Position numbers and translations under genes: made by a program. Source: G020353115 sp964640125 (GTDB lineage: Bacteria; Bacteroidota; Bacteroidia; Bacteroidales; VadinHA17). Taken from it: 64,000 nt of DNA. The stretch's first letter is position 1; every line of letters begins with the position of its first letter. Positions 17,136 to 25,628 of the stretch are shown here, piece by piece. The notes under the pieces are model-generated. The model saw only the letters and a list, made by a program, of their open reading frames with translations, searched no databases and was not told where the DNA came from. Location: assembly GCA_964640125.1 (NCBI GenBank), contig CAZXGG010000004.1:21900-85899 (forward strand). Direction: 5' to 3'.

Positions 17136-19229
17136 ATGAGAAATGGCACTTTATCATGTGTACTGGCTATAATTCTAGTCCATATTTCCATACATGTAGC
17201 TGGACAGAAACAGGTTCAGATCGTTAAAATGGAAACCACACCTATTCTTGATGGAGTTCTTGAAGAGAATTGCTGGAATCTTCCTGATTCGGCTACCGGA
17301 TTTATTCAAATGGAACCGTTCAAAGGATCGAGGGCAACTGAACGGACCGTTGTTTATGCTGGTTATGATGATCGAAATCTCTATTTCGGAATAAAATGTT
17401 ATGAACCCGATCAGTCAGCCATTGTTGCAAACATCCGTACACGGGATATGCTCACCAAGAATGATGATGTTGTTCTGGTTCTAATGGATACTTACCTTGA
17501 TAAAAGGACAGCAATAGGCTTTTTTGTCAACCCTGTTGGAACACAAATTGATATGAAAGTTGTGGATGATGGAAGGAACCTGGACCTGAACTGGGATACG
17601 GAATGGGATGCAGCTTCTGCGATTACTACCTGGGGGTGGTCGGTAGAAATCGTTATCCCTTTCAGCAGTATTTCTTACAACAAGCGGTTAGATATTTGGG
17701 GTATAAATTTTGGCCGGATAATCCGAAAGAATTCAGAGACTGTTTATTGGTCAGGTGAAATGAATGATGACTTCAGGGTTTCACAAGGAGGATTACTTAC
17801 CGGAGTTTCTGTTCCCGGGATGAACCATTCATTTGATATTACACCTTATGGTACCTTACGCTATGAAAACAGCGATATGTCGGGTAATTATCAGAAAATC
17901 CTTCCTGAAATTGGAGTGGATGCTTCTTATCAATACGCTTCAAACGTGAAGATAAACGGTACCTATAATCCGGATTTTGCAACCGTTGAAGGAGACCAGG
18001 AGCAGATAAACTTAACCAGATGGGAACTCAGCTTTCCAGAAAAAAGAATCTTCTTTTTGGAAGGGAATGAACTTTTTAACACCCGGATTAAAACGTTTTA
18101 TTCGAGGAGGATCGGAGATATTGAATACGGAGCAAAAGCAACCGGAAAATCTGGAGGCTTTACTTTCTTTATCATGGAGGCCAGAAGCAGAAGAGATACA
18201 ATCAATGAGTTACCGGCGGCTAATTATTCAGTAATTCGGCTTAAGAAGGACATCCTTGGATCTTCTACCATTGGACTGAGCTGGGTGGATAAACGGTGGG
18301 AAGGCGGTGTCACCAATTCACTTAGTCTGGATTATGTACTTAACCTTGGGAAATCATGGAAACTTACAGGACAGTTTGTTGGTGGGGAATTTGAAAACCT
18401 GAAAAACAGCAGTGCCTACTTCTTCCGTATAGCAAATGAAAGTAATGTTTATCATTATCATATCAGGTACTCATATACCGGGAACAGGTTTAAAGATGAT
18501 ATCAATGAAACCGGCTTCATCAGGGATGATGACATGAAGGAACTGGATAGTGATATAACCTACCGGTGGTGGTTTAAGAACGAGATTTTCAAATACCTAA
18601 GCCTGGGGACATACAACAATATTTTCTGGAGTACAACAGGTGAATTAAGAAGCTGGTATATTACAGAGAAATCCCGTCTATATCTTCAAAACAGGTTGAG
18701 TTTCGATTTCTCTTATAACAATGAATTTAAGCTTTACGATAAAGAATATTTTAACCATAAGTATGCTGCTGAAGTTGGATATAATACCGACGAATGGTCA
18801 TCGGCATTTATAAATTATTCCTGGGGCAGGAACTATGATCGTGATTTTCATTTAATTACAGGAGGTGCAAAAATAAGACCGGTTAAACGGTTATCAGTCA
18901 GTTACAGTTTCAACAAGCTGAAGTTTTCACCGGATCCTGATCAAAATTCAACATTCATCAATATCTTAACCCTTGATTATAATTTTGCCAGGGATATATG
19001 GATACGACTGCTTGTACAAAATAATACCCGTGAAGAGAGGTTCTACTACTATGGATTATTTGGGTGGCGATTCAAGCCTCCATTTGGAGCAGTTTATTTG
19101 ATCTATACCTCTGATAAATATTGTTTGCCTATAACTGAAAGGGAACAACAGAAGAGTGATATCCTTTTTTTAAAGCTTTCCTACAATTTTGGGATTCCTT
19201 CCGGAAGAAGGTCAAAGGTTAAAAATTAA
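17136..19229 (+). CDS. DUF5916 outer-membrane protein with CBM9-like N-terminus
   Basis: This 697-residue protein starts with a signal peptide (about 1-23, ending VAGQ). A carbohydrate-binding family 9-like domain follows (ILDGVLEENCWNLPDSATGF... VYAGYDDRNLYFGIKCYEPD). The long C-terminal part is rich in alternating aromatic strands (YWSGEMNDDFRVSQGGLL, GRNYDRDFHLITGGAKIRP) and is likely a beta-barrel. These features define DUF5916 proteins of Bacteroidota, presumed outer-membrane proteins of unknown function. Its 3' end overlaps the convergent barrel-protein gene by 11 bases. Confidence 0.85.
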   Translation: MRNGTLSCVLAIILVHISIHVAGQKQVQIVKMETTPILDGVLEENCWNLPDSATGFIQMEPFKGSRATERTVVYAGYDDRNLYFGIKCYEPDQSAIVANIRTRDMLTKNDDVVLVLMDTYLDKRTAIGFFVNPVGTQIDMKVVDDGRNLDLNWDTEWDAASAITTWGWSVEIVIPFSSISYNKRLDIWGINFGRIIRKNSETVYWSGEMNDDFRVSQGGLLTGVSVPGMNHSFDITPYGTLRYENSDMSGNYQKILPEIGVDASYQYASNVKINGTYNPDFATVEGDQEQINLTRWELSFPEKRIFFLEGNELFNTRIKTFYSRRIGDIEYGAKATGKSGGFTFFIMEARSRRDTINELPAANYSVIRLKKDILGSSTIGLSWVDKRWEGGVTNSLSLDYVLNLGKSWKLTGQFVGGEFENLKNSSAYFFRIANESNVYHYHIRYSYTGNRFKDDINETGFIRDDDMKELDSDITYRWWFKNEIFKYLSLGTYNNIFWSTTGELRSWYITEKSRLYLQNRLSFDFSYNNEFKLYDKEYFNHKYAAEVGYNTDEWSSAFINYSWGRNYDRDFHLITGGAKIRPVKRLSVSYSFNKLKFSPDPDQNSTFINILTLDYNFARDIWIRLLVQNNTREERFYYYGLFGWRFKPPFGAVYLIYTSDKYCLPITEREQQKSDILFLKLSYNFGIPSGRRSKVKN

Positions 19230-19944
19230 AACACAGCCCCAGTGTTACGTGCAGCGCTTTCATCGGAAGGTCAAATTCAACGACCTTTTCCTTTTCGGGA
19301 ATCAAGAGGTGCTCGGTTTTTATTTTCATTGCTGGTTTGCTTGAGAAGTAATCTGCTGCAATGCGGATACCCGTAGCACCCCTCATTCCGAATCGGATGC
19401 CTGCACCGAGAACATAGCCAAAATGGATCAGTTGGGATGATTGGGACGTGAAGATTTCATCTTCGGTCCATGTGATCTCCACTTTTCTCTCGGGGGGAGT
19501 TAAAAAACTAATTCCAGCCAACGCCCTCAAATCCAGGTGAATAACAGCCAGGGGAATGGAAATGTTGGGTCCCACCATGAGGTTTATGTATGTCCATTTT
19601 CCCATGCTAATGTTGAATTCGGCATCTTCCGGAGCAGGGAAATCGATCTGGCTGTACTGCTCACCCAGGTCGGTTAACAGGGTTTCTTTCAGTGCATCTT
19701 CATCGGCATAATTGGAGCCGAATGAAAAGGTGGCGCCAATACCGATATAGGGGGCAACCACATAGGATGCATCAAAATTCAGGACGAAATTTGTCCCGGC
19801 ATAACCGCTGCTGAACGCATCGTCTCCGGATGCATAGTCCCCGAAGGGGAACGATGCACCCATAGAGAGGCCCAGAAAGCTGTCCTGTGCGTAAAGTGCA
19901 GGAAATAAAACCAATATGGTCAGAATGACAAGTAGTTTCTTCAT
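19219..19944 (-). CDS. Outer-membrane beta-barrel protein
   Basis: This 241-residue protein has a signal peptide (MKKLLVILTILVLFPALYAQ). Alternating beta strands follow (FLGLSMGASFPFGDYASG..., YIGIGATFSFGSNY, VLGAGIRFGMRGATGIRIAADYF), ending in a C-terminal amphipathic strand with terminal Phe (LHVTLGLCFNF), as expected for a BAM-assembled barrel of about 8-10 strands. It resembles the Bacteroidota OmpW/PorT-like 'outer membrane beta-barrel' families. No specific function can be given. Confidence 0.75.
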   Translation of the reverse strand: MKKLLVILTILVLFPALYAQDSFLGLSMGASFPFGDYASGDDAFSSGYAGTNFVLNFDASYVVAPYIGIGATFSFGSNYADEDALKETLLTDLGEQYSQIDFPAPEDAEFNISMGKWTYINLMVGPNISIPLAVIHLDLRALAGISFLTPPERKVEITWTEDEIFTSQSSQLIHFGYVLGAGIRFGMRGATGIRIAADYFSSKPAMKIKTEHLLIPEKEKVVEFDLPMKALHVTLGLCFNF

Positions 19945-19979
19945 CAGAATCCTTACATTAGTAACACAATGCTACTGAA

Positions 19980-21374
19980 CTAATCCATCGAACCGATCAT
20001 TTTTGAAGGATCAACCCACTCATTGAATTGTTCATCTGTAACGAGTCCCAGTTCCAGGGCTGCTTCGCGAAGTGTCTTTCCTTCGCTGTGTGCTTTTTTT
20101 GCTATTTTGGCTGCATTCTCATAGCCAATGTGTGTATTCAATGCCGTAACCAGCATCAAGGAATTCTCCAGGTTTGTTTTAATGTTTTGCAGGTTTGGTT
20201 CTATACCAACGACACAGTTGTCATTGAAAGAGACACAGGCATCCCCGATCAGTCGGGATGATTGCAACAGGTTATAGATCATGACCGGTTTAAAAACATT
20301 CAACTGGTAGTGTCCCTGCATGCCTCCAACGGCAATAGCCATATCGTTTCCGATGACCTGGGCACACACCATGGTCAGTGCTTCGCATTGGGTTGGATTG
20401 ACTTTCCCGGGCATAATGGAAGAACCGGGTTCATTGGCTGGCAGGTTTAATTCACCAATTCCACATCTGGGTCCGGATCCCAGCATACGGATGTCATTGG
20501 CAATTTTCATCAGGCTGACAGCCAACGTTTTCAACGCTCCTGAACTTTCCACGATTGCATCGTGAGCGGCCAGTGATTCAAATTTATTTGGTGCAGTGAT
20601 GAATGGATAGCCTGTCAGCTCTGAAATCTTTTTTGCCACGAGCACATCATATCCTTTGGGTGTATTCAATCCTGTACCAACAGCTGTTCCCCCAAGAGCC
20701 AATTCACTTAAATGAGCCAGGCTGTTTTTCAATGCTGCAATGCCATGTTCAACCTGGGAGAGGTATCCGGAAAACTCCTGCCCCAGGGTTAACGGAGTGG
20801 CATCCATCAGGTGGGTACGTCCCGTTTTCACGATGGTTTTAAATGCCTTGACTTTCTCTTCCAGGGTTTTCCTGAGTTTTTCCACACCTGGGAACGTAAT
20901 TTCCATAAACATCTTATAGGCTGCGATATGCATTGCAGTGGGAAAGGTATCATTGGACGATTGTGATTTATTCACATCATCGTTTGGATGAATCAACCGG
21001 ATTCCTTCACCAAGTCTCCCTCCTTTTATTACATGAGCCCGATTGGCGATAACTTCATTCATATTCATATTAGATTGTGTGCCTGAACCGGTTTGCCAGA
21101 CCACCAGGGGGAACTGGTCATCCAGTTTGCCTTCGAGAATTTCGTCACATACTGTTGCAATAAGTTCACTTTTTTCTTTTGGTAATACACCCAATTCAGT
21201 ATTGGCCAGAGCAGCGGCTTTTTTCAAGATGGCAAATGCCTGTATGATCTCAATCGGCATTGTCCCTCTACCAATTTTAAAATTGTCTTTTGAACGTTGT
21301 GTCTGAGCACCCCAGTACTTATCAGCAGGTACCTCAACCTGCCCCATGGTGTCTTTTTCGATTCGGATTTTCAT
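19980..21374 (-). CDS. fumC: Class II fumarate hydratase
   Basis: This fumarase interconverts fumarate and L-malate. The 464 residues match the class II iron-independent form. Visible are the SGTQSNMNMNEV substrate region (about 97-108), the TGRTHLMDATPLTLGQE segment with catalytic His (184-200) and the superfamily signature GSSIMPGKVNP (317-327) with the catalytic Ser loop. Together with methylmalonyl-CoA mutase it fits a succinate/propionate branch of central metabolism. Confidence 0.96.
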   Translation of the reverse strand: MKIRIEKDTMGQVEVPADKYWGAQTQRSKDNFKIGRGTMPIEIIQAFAILKKAAALANTELGVLPKEKSELIATVCDEILEGKLDDQFPLVVWQTGSGTQSNMNMNEVIANRAHVIKGGRLGEGIRLIHPNDDVNKSQSSNDTFPTAMHIAAYKMFMEITFPGVEKLRKTLEEKVKAFKTIVKTGRTHLMDATPLTLGQEFSGYLSQVEHGIAALKNSLAHLSELALGGTAVGTGLNTPKGYDVLVAKKISELTGYPFITAPNKFESLAAHDAIVESSGALKTLAVSLMKIANDIRMLGSGPRCGIGELNLPANEPGSSIMPGKVNPTQCEALTMVCAQVIGNDMAIAVGGMQGHYQLNVFKPVMIYNLLQSSRLIGDACVSFNDNCVVGIEPNLQNIKTNLENSLMLVTALNTHIGYENAAKIAKKAHSEGKTLREAALELGLVTDEQFNEWVDPSKMIGSMD

Positions 21375-21481
21375 GATGCTTTATTTAAGTGATTTAGTTT
21401 TTATGCTTGTTTCGGAAAACAGATCTCTCATGGCATACAACCAGGACAGAAAAATAAGCGACCTGTTTTGAGGAATTAAAT

Positions 21482-21823
21482 TTACAACAATTGATTTATA
21501 TTTTCCGGTGGTTGAGCAATAACCGCCTTATGTTTTTCAACAACTATCGGACGTTGTATTAATTTTGGATTTTCGACAAGGATTTTAATCCACTCTTCAT
21601 CGGTAAAATTGCATCCTTTCAGGTTTTTCCTGTAATATTCTTCCTGTGTACGGACAATCTCGATGGGTTTTTTTCCCAGTTTCATCACTATTTCCTGCAA
21701 TTCGTTTTCAGAAATGGGATTTTTGATATAATCGATTACCTGGGCTTCAAGCCCTTTATCCCGAATGAATTGAAGTCCCTCCCGGCTTTTTTTGCACCGT
21801 GGATTATGATAAATTCTCATCAT
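21482..21823 (-). CDS. ArsC/Spx-family thioredoxin-fold protein (arsenate reductase-like)
   Basis: This 113-residue protein of the glutaredoxin-like ArsC family has the active-site loop YHNPRCKKSREG (CxxS) and the downstream QRPIVVEKHKAVIAQPPE, which carries the conserved Arg-Pro. The family includes glutaredoxin-dependent arsenate reductases and proteins with no arsenate role. There is no ars operon around it, so the function stays open. Translation may begin at the second Met (21820). Confidence 0.8.
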   Translation of the reverse strand: MMRIYHNPRCKKSREGLQFIRDKGLEAQVIDYIKNPISENELQEIVMKLGKKPIEIVRTQEEYYRKNLKGCNFTDEEWIKILVENPKLIQRPIVVEKHKAVIAQPPENINQLL

Positions 21824-21867
21824 GGTTATGTATTAATCGACATTCTTTATACGTTTCGAACCGACAA

Positions 21868-22957
21868 TCAGTTCACACCATATGACATCAGGTACTCTTT
21901 GATGAACGGGTTCAGGTCACCATCGAGAACAGCCTGAACGTTTGAGGTTTCATGCGATGTTCTAAGATCTTTTACCATTTTATATGGATGCAGAACATAG
22001 CTACGGATTTGAGATCCCCATTCGATTTTTTTCTTTTCTCCTTCAATTTTCGCCTTTTCTTCCTGCATTTTTCTCAATTCCAGTTCATAAAGATGAGCTT
22101 TCAGGATTCGTATGGCATTTTCTTTATTTCTCAATTGAGAGCGTGTTTCCTGGTTTTCTATGACGATACCTGTGGGTTGATGTCTCAATCTGACTGCCGT
22201 TTCGACTTTGTTTACATTTTGTCCGCCTGCCCCGCTCGAGCGGAAGGTCTCCCAGCTAATTTCCGATGGATTGATTTCGATTTCAATATTTTCATCAACA
22301 ACCGGTGCAACAAACACGGAAGCGAAGGTTGTATGTCTTCTGTTCCCTGCATCAAAAGGGGATAACCTGACAAGCCGGTGTACTCCGTTTTCACTTTTCA
22401 GGTACCCGTAAGCAAAATCACCGGTAAACTCCAGTGTAACGGTTTTTATTCCGGCTTCATCGCCAGGCAGAAGATCAATTGTTTTAACCTGATAATTATT
22501 TCTTTCACCCCAGCGGATATACATGCGCATCAGCATTTCAACCCAATCGAGGCTCTCCGTACCACCTGCTCCGGAATTGATTTTCAGAATGGCACCCAGG
22601 TGATCTTCCGGTTTGCCCAGCATGTTTTTGAGTTCCAGGTTTTCAATCAGGGAGAGGGTGATATTGTACTGTTTTTCAACTTCCTCTTCACTGGATTCTC
22701 CCTCTTTCAGAAATTCAAAAAAAACAGTCAGGTCATCGTAATTGATTTTCACATCTTCAAAGGCGGAAGTCCAGGTTTTCAGGCTGGCAATCTGCCTGAG
22801 TTTTTCTTCTGCTTCTTTCGGATCATTCCAGAATCCTGAATCCTGTGTTTTCTCTTCCTTTTCCTTTATTACCTTAATTTTCTCCTCGATGTCAAAGGTG
22901 CCTCCTTAGCGCATCCAGGCGCCGCGAAAGATCCTTTATTTGTTCACTTGTAATCAT
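21868..22957 (-). CDS. prfB: Peptide chain release factor 2, with programmed +1 frameshift
   Basis: RF2 terminates translation at UGA and UAA. The coding sequence starts at the ATG at 22957 and runs 21 codons to an in-frame TGA (22894-22892). A +1 shift at CTT-TGA-C lets translation continue from 22893 to 21868, for about 362 residues in all. The shift site AGG AGG CAC CTT TGA C has the internal Shine-Dalgarno three bases before the slippery CTT, as in E. coli prfB. The main frame carries the codon-recognition tripeptide SPF (LSPFDAG) and the GGQ motif (SSGAGGQNVNK). Without the shift only 21 residues are made, giving autoregulation by RF2 level. Confidence 0.95.
22891..22906 (-). promoter_or_regulatory. 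prfB recoding site (internal SD + slippery CTT-TGA-C)
   Basis: On the minus strand the order is AGGAGG, CAC, CTT, TGA, C. The SD-like element, its three-base spacing and the C after the stop codon are the known determinants of RF2 frameshifting. Confidence 0.93.
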
Positions 22958-23039
22958 AATTTGTAGTATAAGGATGTGTGCGTTTTGCAAAATTAGGAAT
23001 AATTATCCAGACGAAGACAAGGGTTTACTCAAGTTGCAT

Positions 23040-23513
23040 TTACTCTCTGAGGCACTCCTCAATCATGCTGTAGATAAATTCGCTTTCAAATCCTTTGCTT
23101 TGAGCGAACCGGAATAATTTTCCTTTCAGGTCAAACTGATTTTTTGCCTTTAATCCTCTCCGTTTTTTCCTTAACTCATTCCGGAGGATAGCGATGTATT
23201 CATCGATATCAATTTTCTCAAGGGCTGTTTCTATCTGAATAGAAGATATGTTCTTTTGCCTGAGAGCATATTCAATTTTCTTTTTACCCCATTTGTTTAT
23301 TCTGAGTTTATCGGCCACAAAGAAGGCACAATATCGTGAATGGTCAATGAATTTCTCTTTTTCTAACTGAGAAATTATTTTTCCGGATGTTTCTTCACTG
23401 ATACCCCATCGTTCCAGTTTTTTAAGGATATCGTGTGTACATTGTTCCTTCTGACTGCATATTGACCTGGCCTTTTCCAGGGCTTTTTTTGCTTGGATAG
23501 TATTCATAGCCAT
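23040..23513 (-). CDS. recX: Regulatory protein RecX
   Basis: RecX modulates RecA filaments. The protein is about 157 residues and consists of RecX three-helix repeats (CTHDILKKLERWGISEETSGKIISQLEKEKFIDHSRYCAFFVADKLRINKWGKKKIEYALRQKNI), then a basic segment and FRFAQSKGFESEFIYSMIEE. Three starts are possible, at 23525, 23513 and 23507. 23513 was chosen because it lies one base after the prmC stop. recA is not in the window. Confidence 0.85.
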   Translation of the reverse strand: MAMNTIQAKKALEKARSICSQKEQCTHDILKKLERWGISEETSGKIISQLEKEKFIDHSRYCAFFVADKLRINKWGKKKIEYALRQKNISSIQIETALEKIDIDEYIAILRNELRKKRRGLKAKNQFDLKGKLFRFAQSKGFESEFIYSMIEECLRE

Positions 23514-23514
23514 T

Positions 23515-24393
23515 CTATACAGCATTTAGAAACCGGGCCCTGATCATCCGTTCTTTACCGTTTAGGTCTCGCTTCAATTCAATATTTTTGAAATGATATT
23601 GTTTCAGCAGATCGGTCATTGCATTGCCCATCCGTTCATTGATTTCAAAATAAATTAGTCCAATTCCGGGTATGAGTTTTGTTCTGGCGATGGTTAAAAT
23701 TGCACGGTAAAAGATCAGGGGATCATTATCCGGTACAAACAATGCTTCATGCGGTTCATATGCTAAAACATTTTGTCTCATTTCTCTCTTTTCACTATCA
23801 AGGATATAAGGAGGATTGCTCACAATGATATCCACCATGGGAAGATTATCTGGTCTGTGTGATAAGATGAGATCGTGTTGAATAAAGGATATGTTCTGTT
23901 TGTTTAGCCTGGCATTTCTTTTTGCAGTTGCAAGTGAAAGCTTACACCTGTCCGTTGCAAACAGTATAGCGGACTCCAGATTTTTTGCCAGCGCAATAGC
24001 TATACAACCTGAACCTGTACCGATATCCATGATGGATACTTTCTCCCCAGCAGTTTCCTCTATAACCCAATGGACCAATTCTTCCGTCTCGGGTCTGGGT
24101 ATCAACACACCGGGAGTTACCCGGATCTTGCAACCATAAAAATCACTGCTACCCAAAATATATTGAATTGGTTTTTCTTTTTTCAAATCAGAAACTATAT
24201 CTTTAATTTTACCAGTGAGGGATGCATCAAGAGATTGGTGCCAATTGATCAACAGTTCAGATCTTGAAATGGATAATAGTTCTTCCAGCATGAGATAAAC
24301 CATACTGTGGATCTCTTCTACTGGATATTTACCTGACAATTGATCGGTTGAATATCCAAGGCATTCCTTAACATTACTGATGACTTTGGACAT
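23515..24393 (-). CDS. prmC: Release factor N5-glutamine methyltransferase
   Basis: PrmC methylates the Gln of the GGQ motif in RF1 and RF2. From the ATG at 24393 the protein has 292 residues. It shows the N-terminal helical domain, the SAM-binding loop VSIMDIGTGSGCIAIALAK, and the catalytic NPPY (DIIVSNPPYILDSE). An ATG at 24495 would extend into the divergent ribD gene and was rejected. Its substrate gene prfB lies two genes downstream on the same strand. Confidence 0.93.
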   Translation of the reverse strand: MSKVISNVKECLGYSTDQLSGKYPVEEIHSMVYLMLEELLSISRSELLINWHQSLDASLTGKIKDIVSDLKKEKPIQYILGSSDFYGCKIRVTPGVLIPRPETEELVHWVIEETAGEKVSIMDIGTGSGCIAIALAKNLESAILFATDRCKLSLATAKRNARLNKQNISFIQHDLILSHRPDNLPMVDIIVSNPPYILDSEKREMRQNVLAYEPHEALFVPDNDPLIFYRAILTIARTKLIPGIGLIYFEINERMGNAMTDLLKQYHFKNIELKRDLNGKERMIRARFLNAV

Positions 24394-24440
24394 ATGATCA
24401 AAGGTAAAAAATATTCTGATTACTACTCTTTTTAAAGAAA

Positions 24441-25517
24441 ATGGAAGGGAAAAGAGATCATGCGTATATGTTGCGTTGTCTTGAATTGGCAGCACTTGGG
24501 AAAGGGTACACTTATCCCAATCCTCTTGTGGGATCGGTCATTACCGATCACCATGAAATTATCGGGGAGGGATATCACCGCGAATATGGGAAAGCGCATG
24601 CCGAAGTGAATGCCATTGCATCCGTGGAACAGAGAGCCCTTTTAGCACATTCCACCCTCTATGTGAATCTTGAACCGTGTTGTCATGTTGGGAAAACACC
24701 TCCCTGTACCGATTTGATAATTAGTTCAGGAATTCCACGAATCGTTATTGGTTCGGAAGATCCCAATCCGGCTATTTCCGGAAAAGGGATCGAAGCATTG
24801 AAAAATGCCGGGTGTGATGTAACGGTTGGAATGCTGGAGAGAGAGAATCGAGCATTGAATCGAAGTTTTTTCACCCATTTTGAAAAGAAAAGACCTTTCG
24901 TGATCTTAAAATGGGCAGAGAGTAATGATGGATTTCTTGACAACATCAGGACACCGGATACACCGGTAGGACCGAACTGGATCACCAGCGAATTAGGACA
25001 GACCCTGGTTCATAAGTGGAGGGCAACCGAGCAAGCCATTATGGTAGGGGGACATACAGCACTGCTTGATAATCCTGCACTGACCGTTCGGTTTTGGACG
25101 GGCCGGCAACCGTTACGAATTACCATTATACGACAGAAAAATTTGGTAAAGAATCTTCGACTGCTCGATCAACAAAATCCTACTCTAATTTATACTGATA
25201 AAAAAATACTGCCTGAGCCTGGTATTACCTACGTGAAGCTTGATTATCATAGAGAAATTATCCCTCAAATAATGAATGATTTATACAATAGGGAGATACA
25301 ATCACTGATAGTGGAAGGCGGAAAGGAATTGCTGGAAAGTTTTATCTATTCAGGATTGTGGGATGAGGCGTTTGTTTTCACGGGGACGCAAAGGTTCTTT
25401 GATGGTCTCAAAGCACCAGCACTTGATTGTCAACCCGATCTTCGGACCCAGTTTGACCGCTGTGAGTTGAAACATTACCGGAATAATGGCATTTCAACCA
25501 ACAAAAAACAGGATTGA
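24441..25517 (+). CDS. ribD: Bifunctional riboflavin biosynthesis deaminase/reductase
   Basis: RibD deaminates and then reduces the pyrimidine intermediate in riboflavin synthesis. The 358 residues contain the deaminase Zn site: HAEV (His53), EPCCHVGKTPPC (Cys80, Cys89). The C-terminal reductase domain has PFVILKWAESNDGFL, the EQAIMVGGHTALLDNP region and VEGGKELLESFI. It is divergent from prmC (47 bases between start codons). No FMN riboswitch was seen in that short space. Confidence 0.95.
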   Translation: MEGKRDHAYMLRCLELAALGKGYTYPNPLVGSVITDHHEIIGEGYHREYGKAHAEVNAIASVEQRALLAHSTLYVNLEPCCHVGKTPPCTDLIISSGIPRIVIGSEDPNPAISGKGIEALKNAGCDVTVGMLERENRALNRSFFTHFEKKRPFVILKWAESNDGFLDNIRTPDTPVGPNWITSELGQTLVHKWRATEQAIMVGGHTALLDNPALTVRFWTGRQPLRITIIRQKNLVKNLRLLDQQNPTLIYTDKKILPEPGITYVKLDYHREIIPQIMNDLYNREIQSLIVEGGKELLESFIYSGLWDEAFVFTGTQRFFDGLKAPALDCQPDLRTQFDRCELKHYRNNGISTNKKQD

Positions 25518-25563
25518 TTTGGCAACATTCACCCGATATTAACGTATAAATACAACTGGACGA

Positions 25564-25595
25564 TTTGAGAATTTGTTATCGTTTCATTATTTTTG
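25564..25595 (+). promoter_or_regulatory. Bacteroidota-type promoter of the TPR-caspase gene
   Basis: TTTG (25564-25567), 20 nt, then TATTTTTG (25588-25595), a full match to the TTTG/TAnnTTTG pattern, about 33 bases before the start codon. Confidence 0.6.
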
Positions 25596-25628
25596 AAAAA
25601 ATATGCATATAATTAAAATCCAATAAAG

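Noticed and set aside
21868..22752. prfB as a 294-codon gene starting at the internal ATG 22752
   Set aside because: The protein would lack its N-terminal domain; the +1 frameshift at 22894 restores the normal length.
24394..24440. FMN riboswitch before ribD
   Set aside because: Only 47 bases separate the divergent start codons, far too few for the RFN element.
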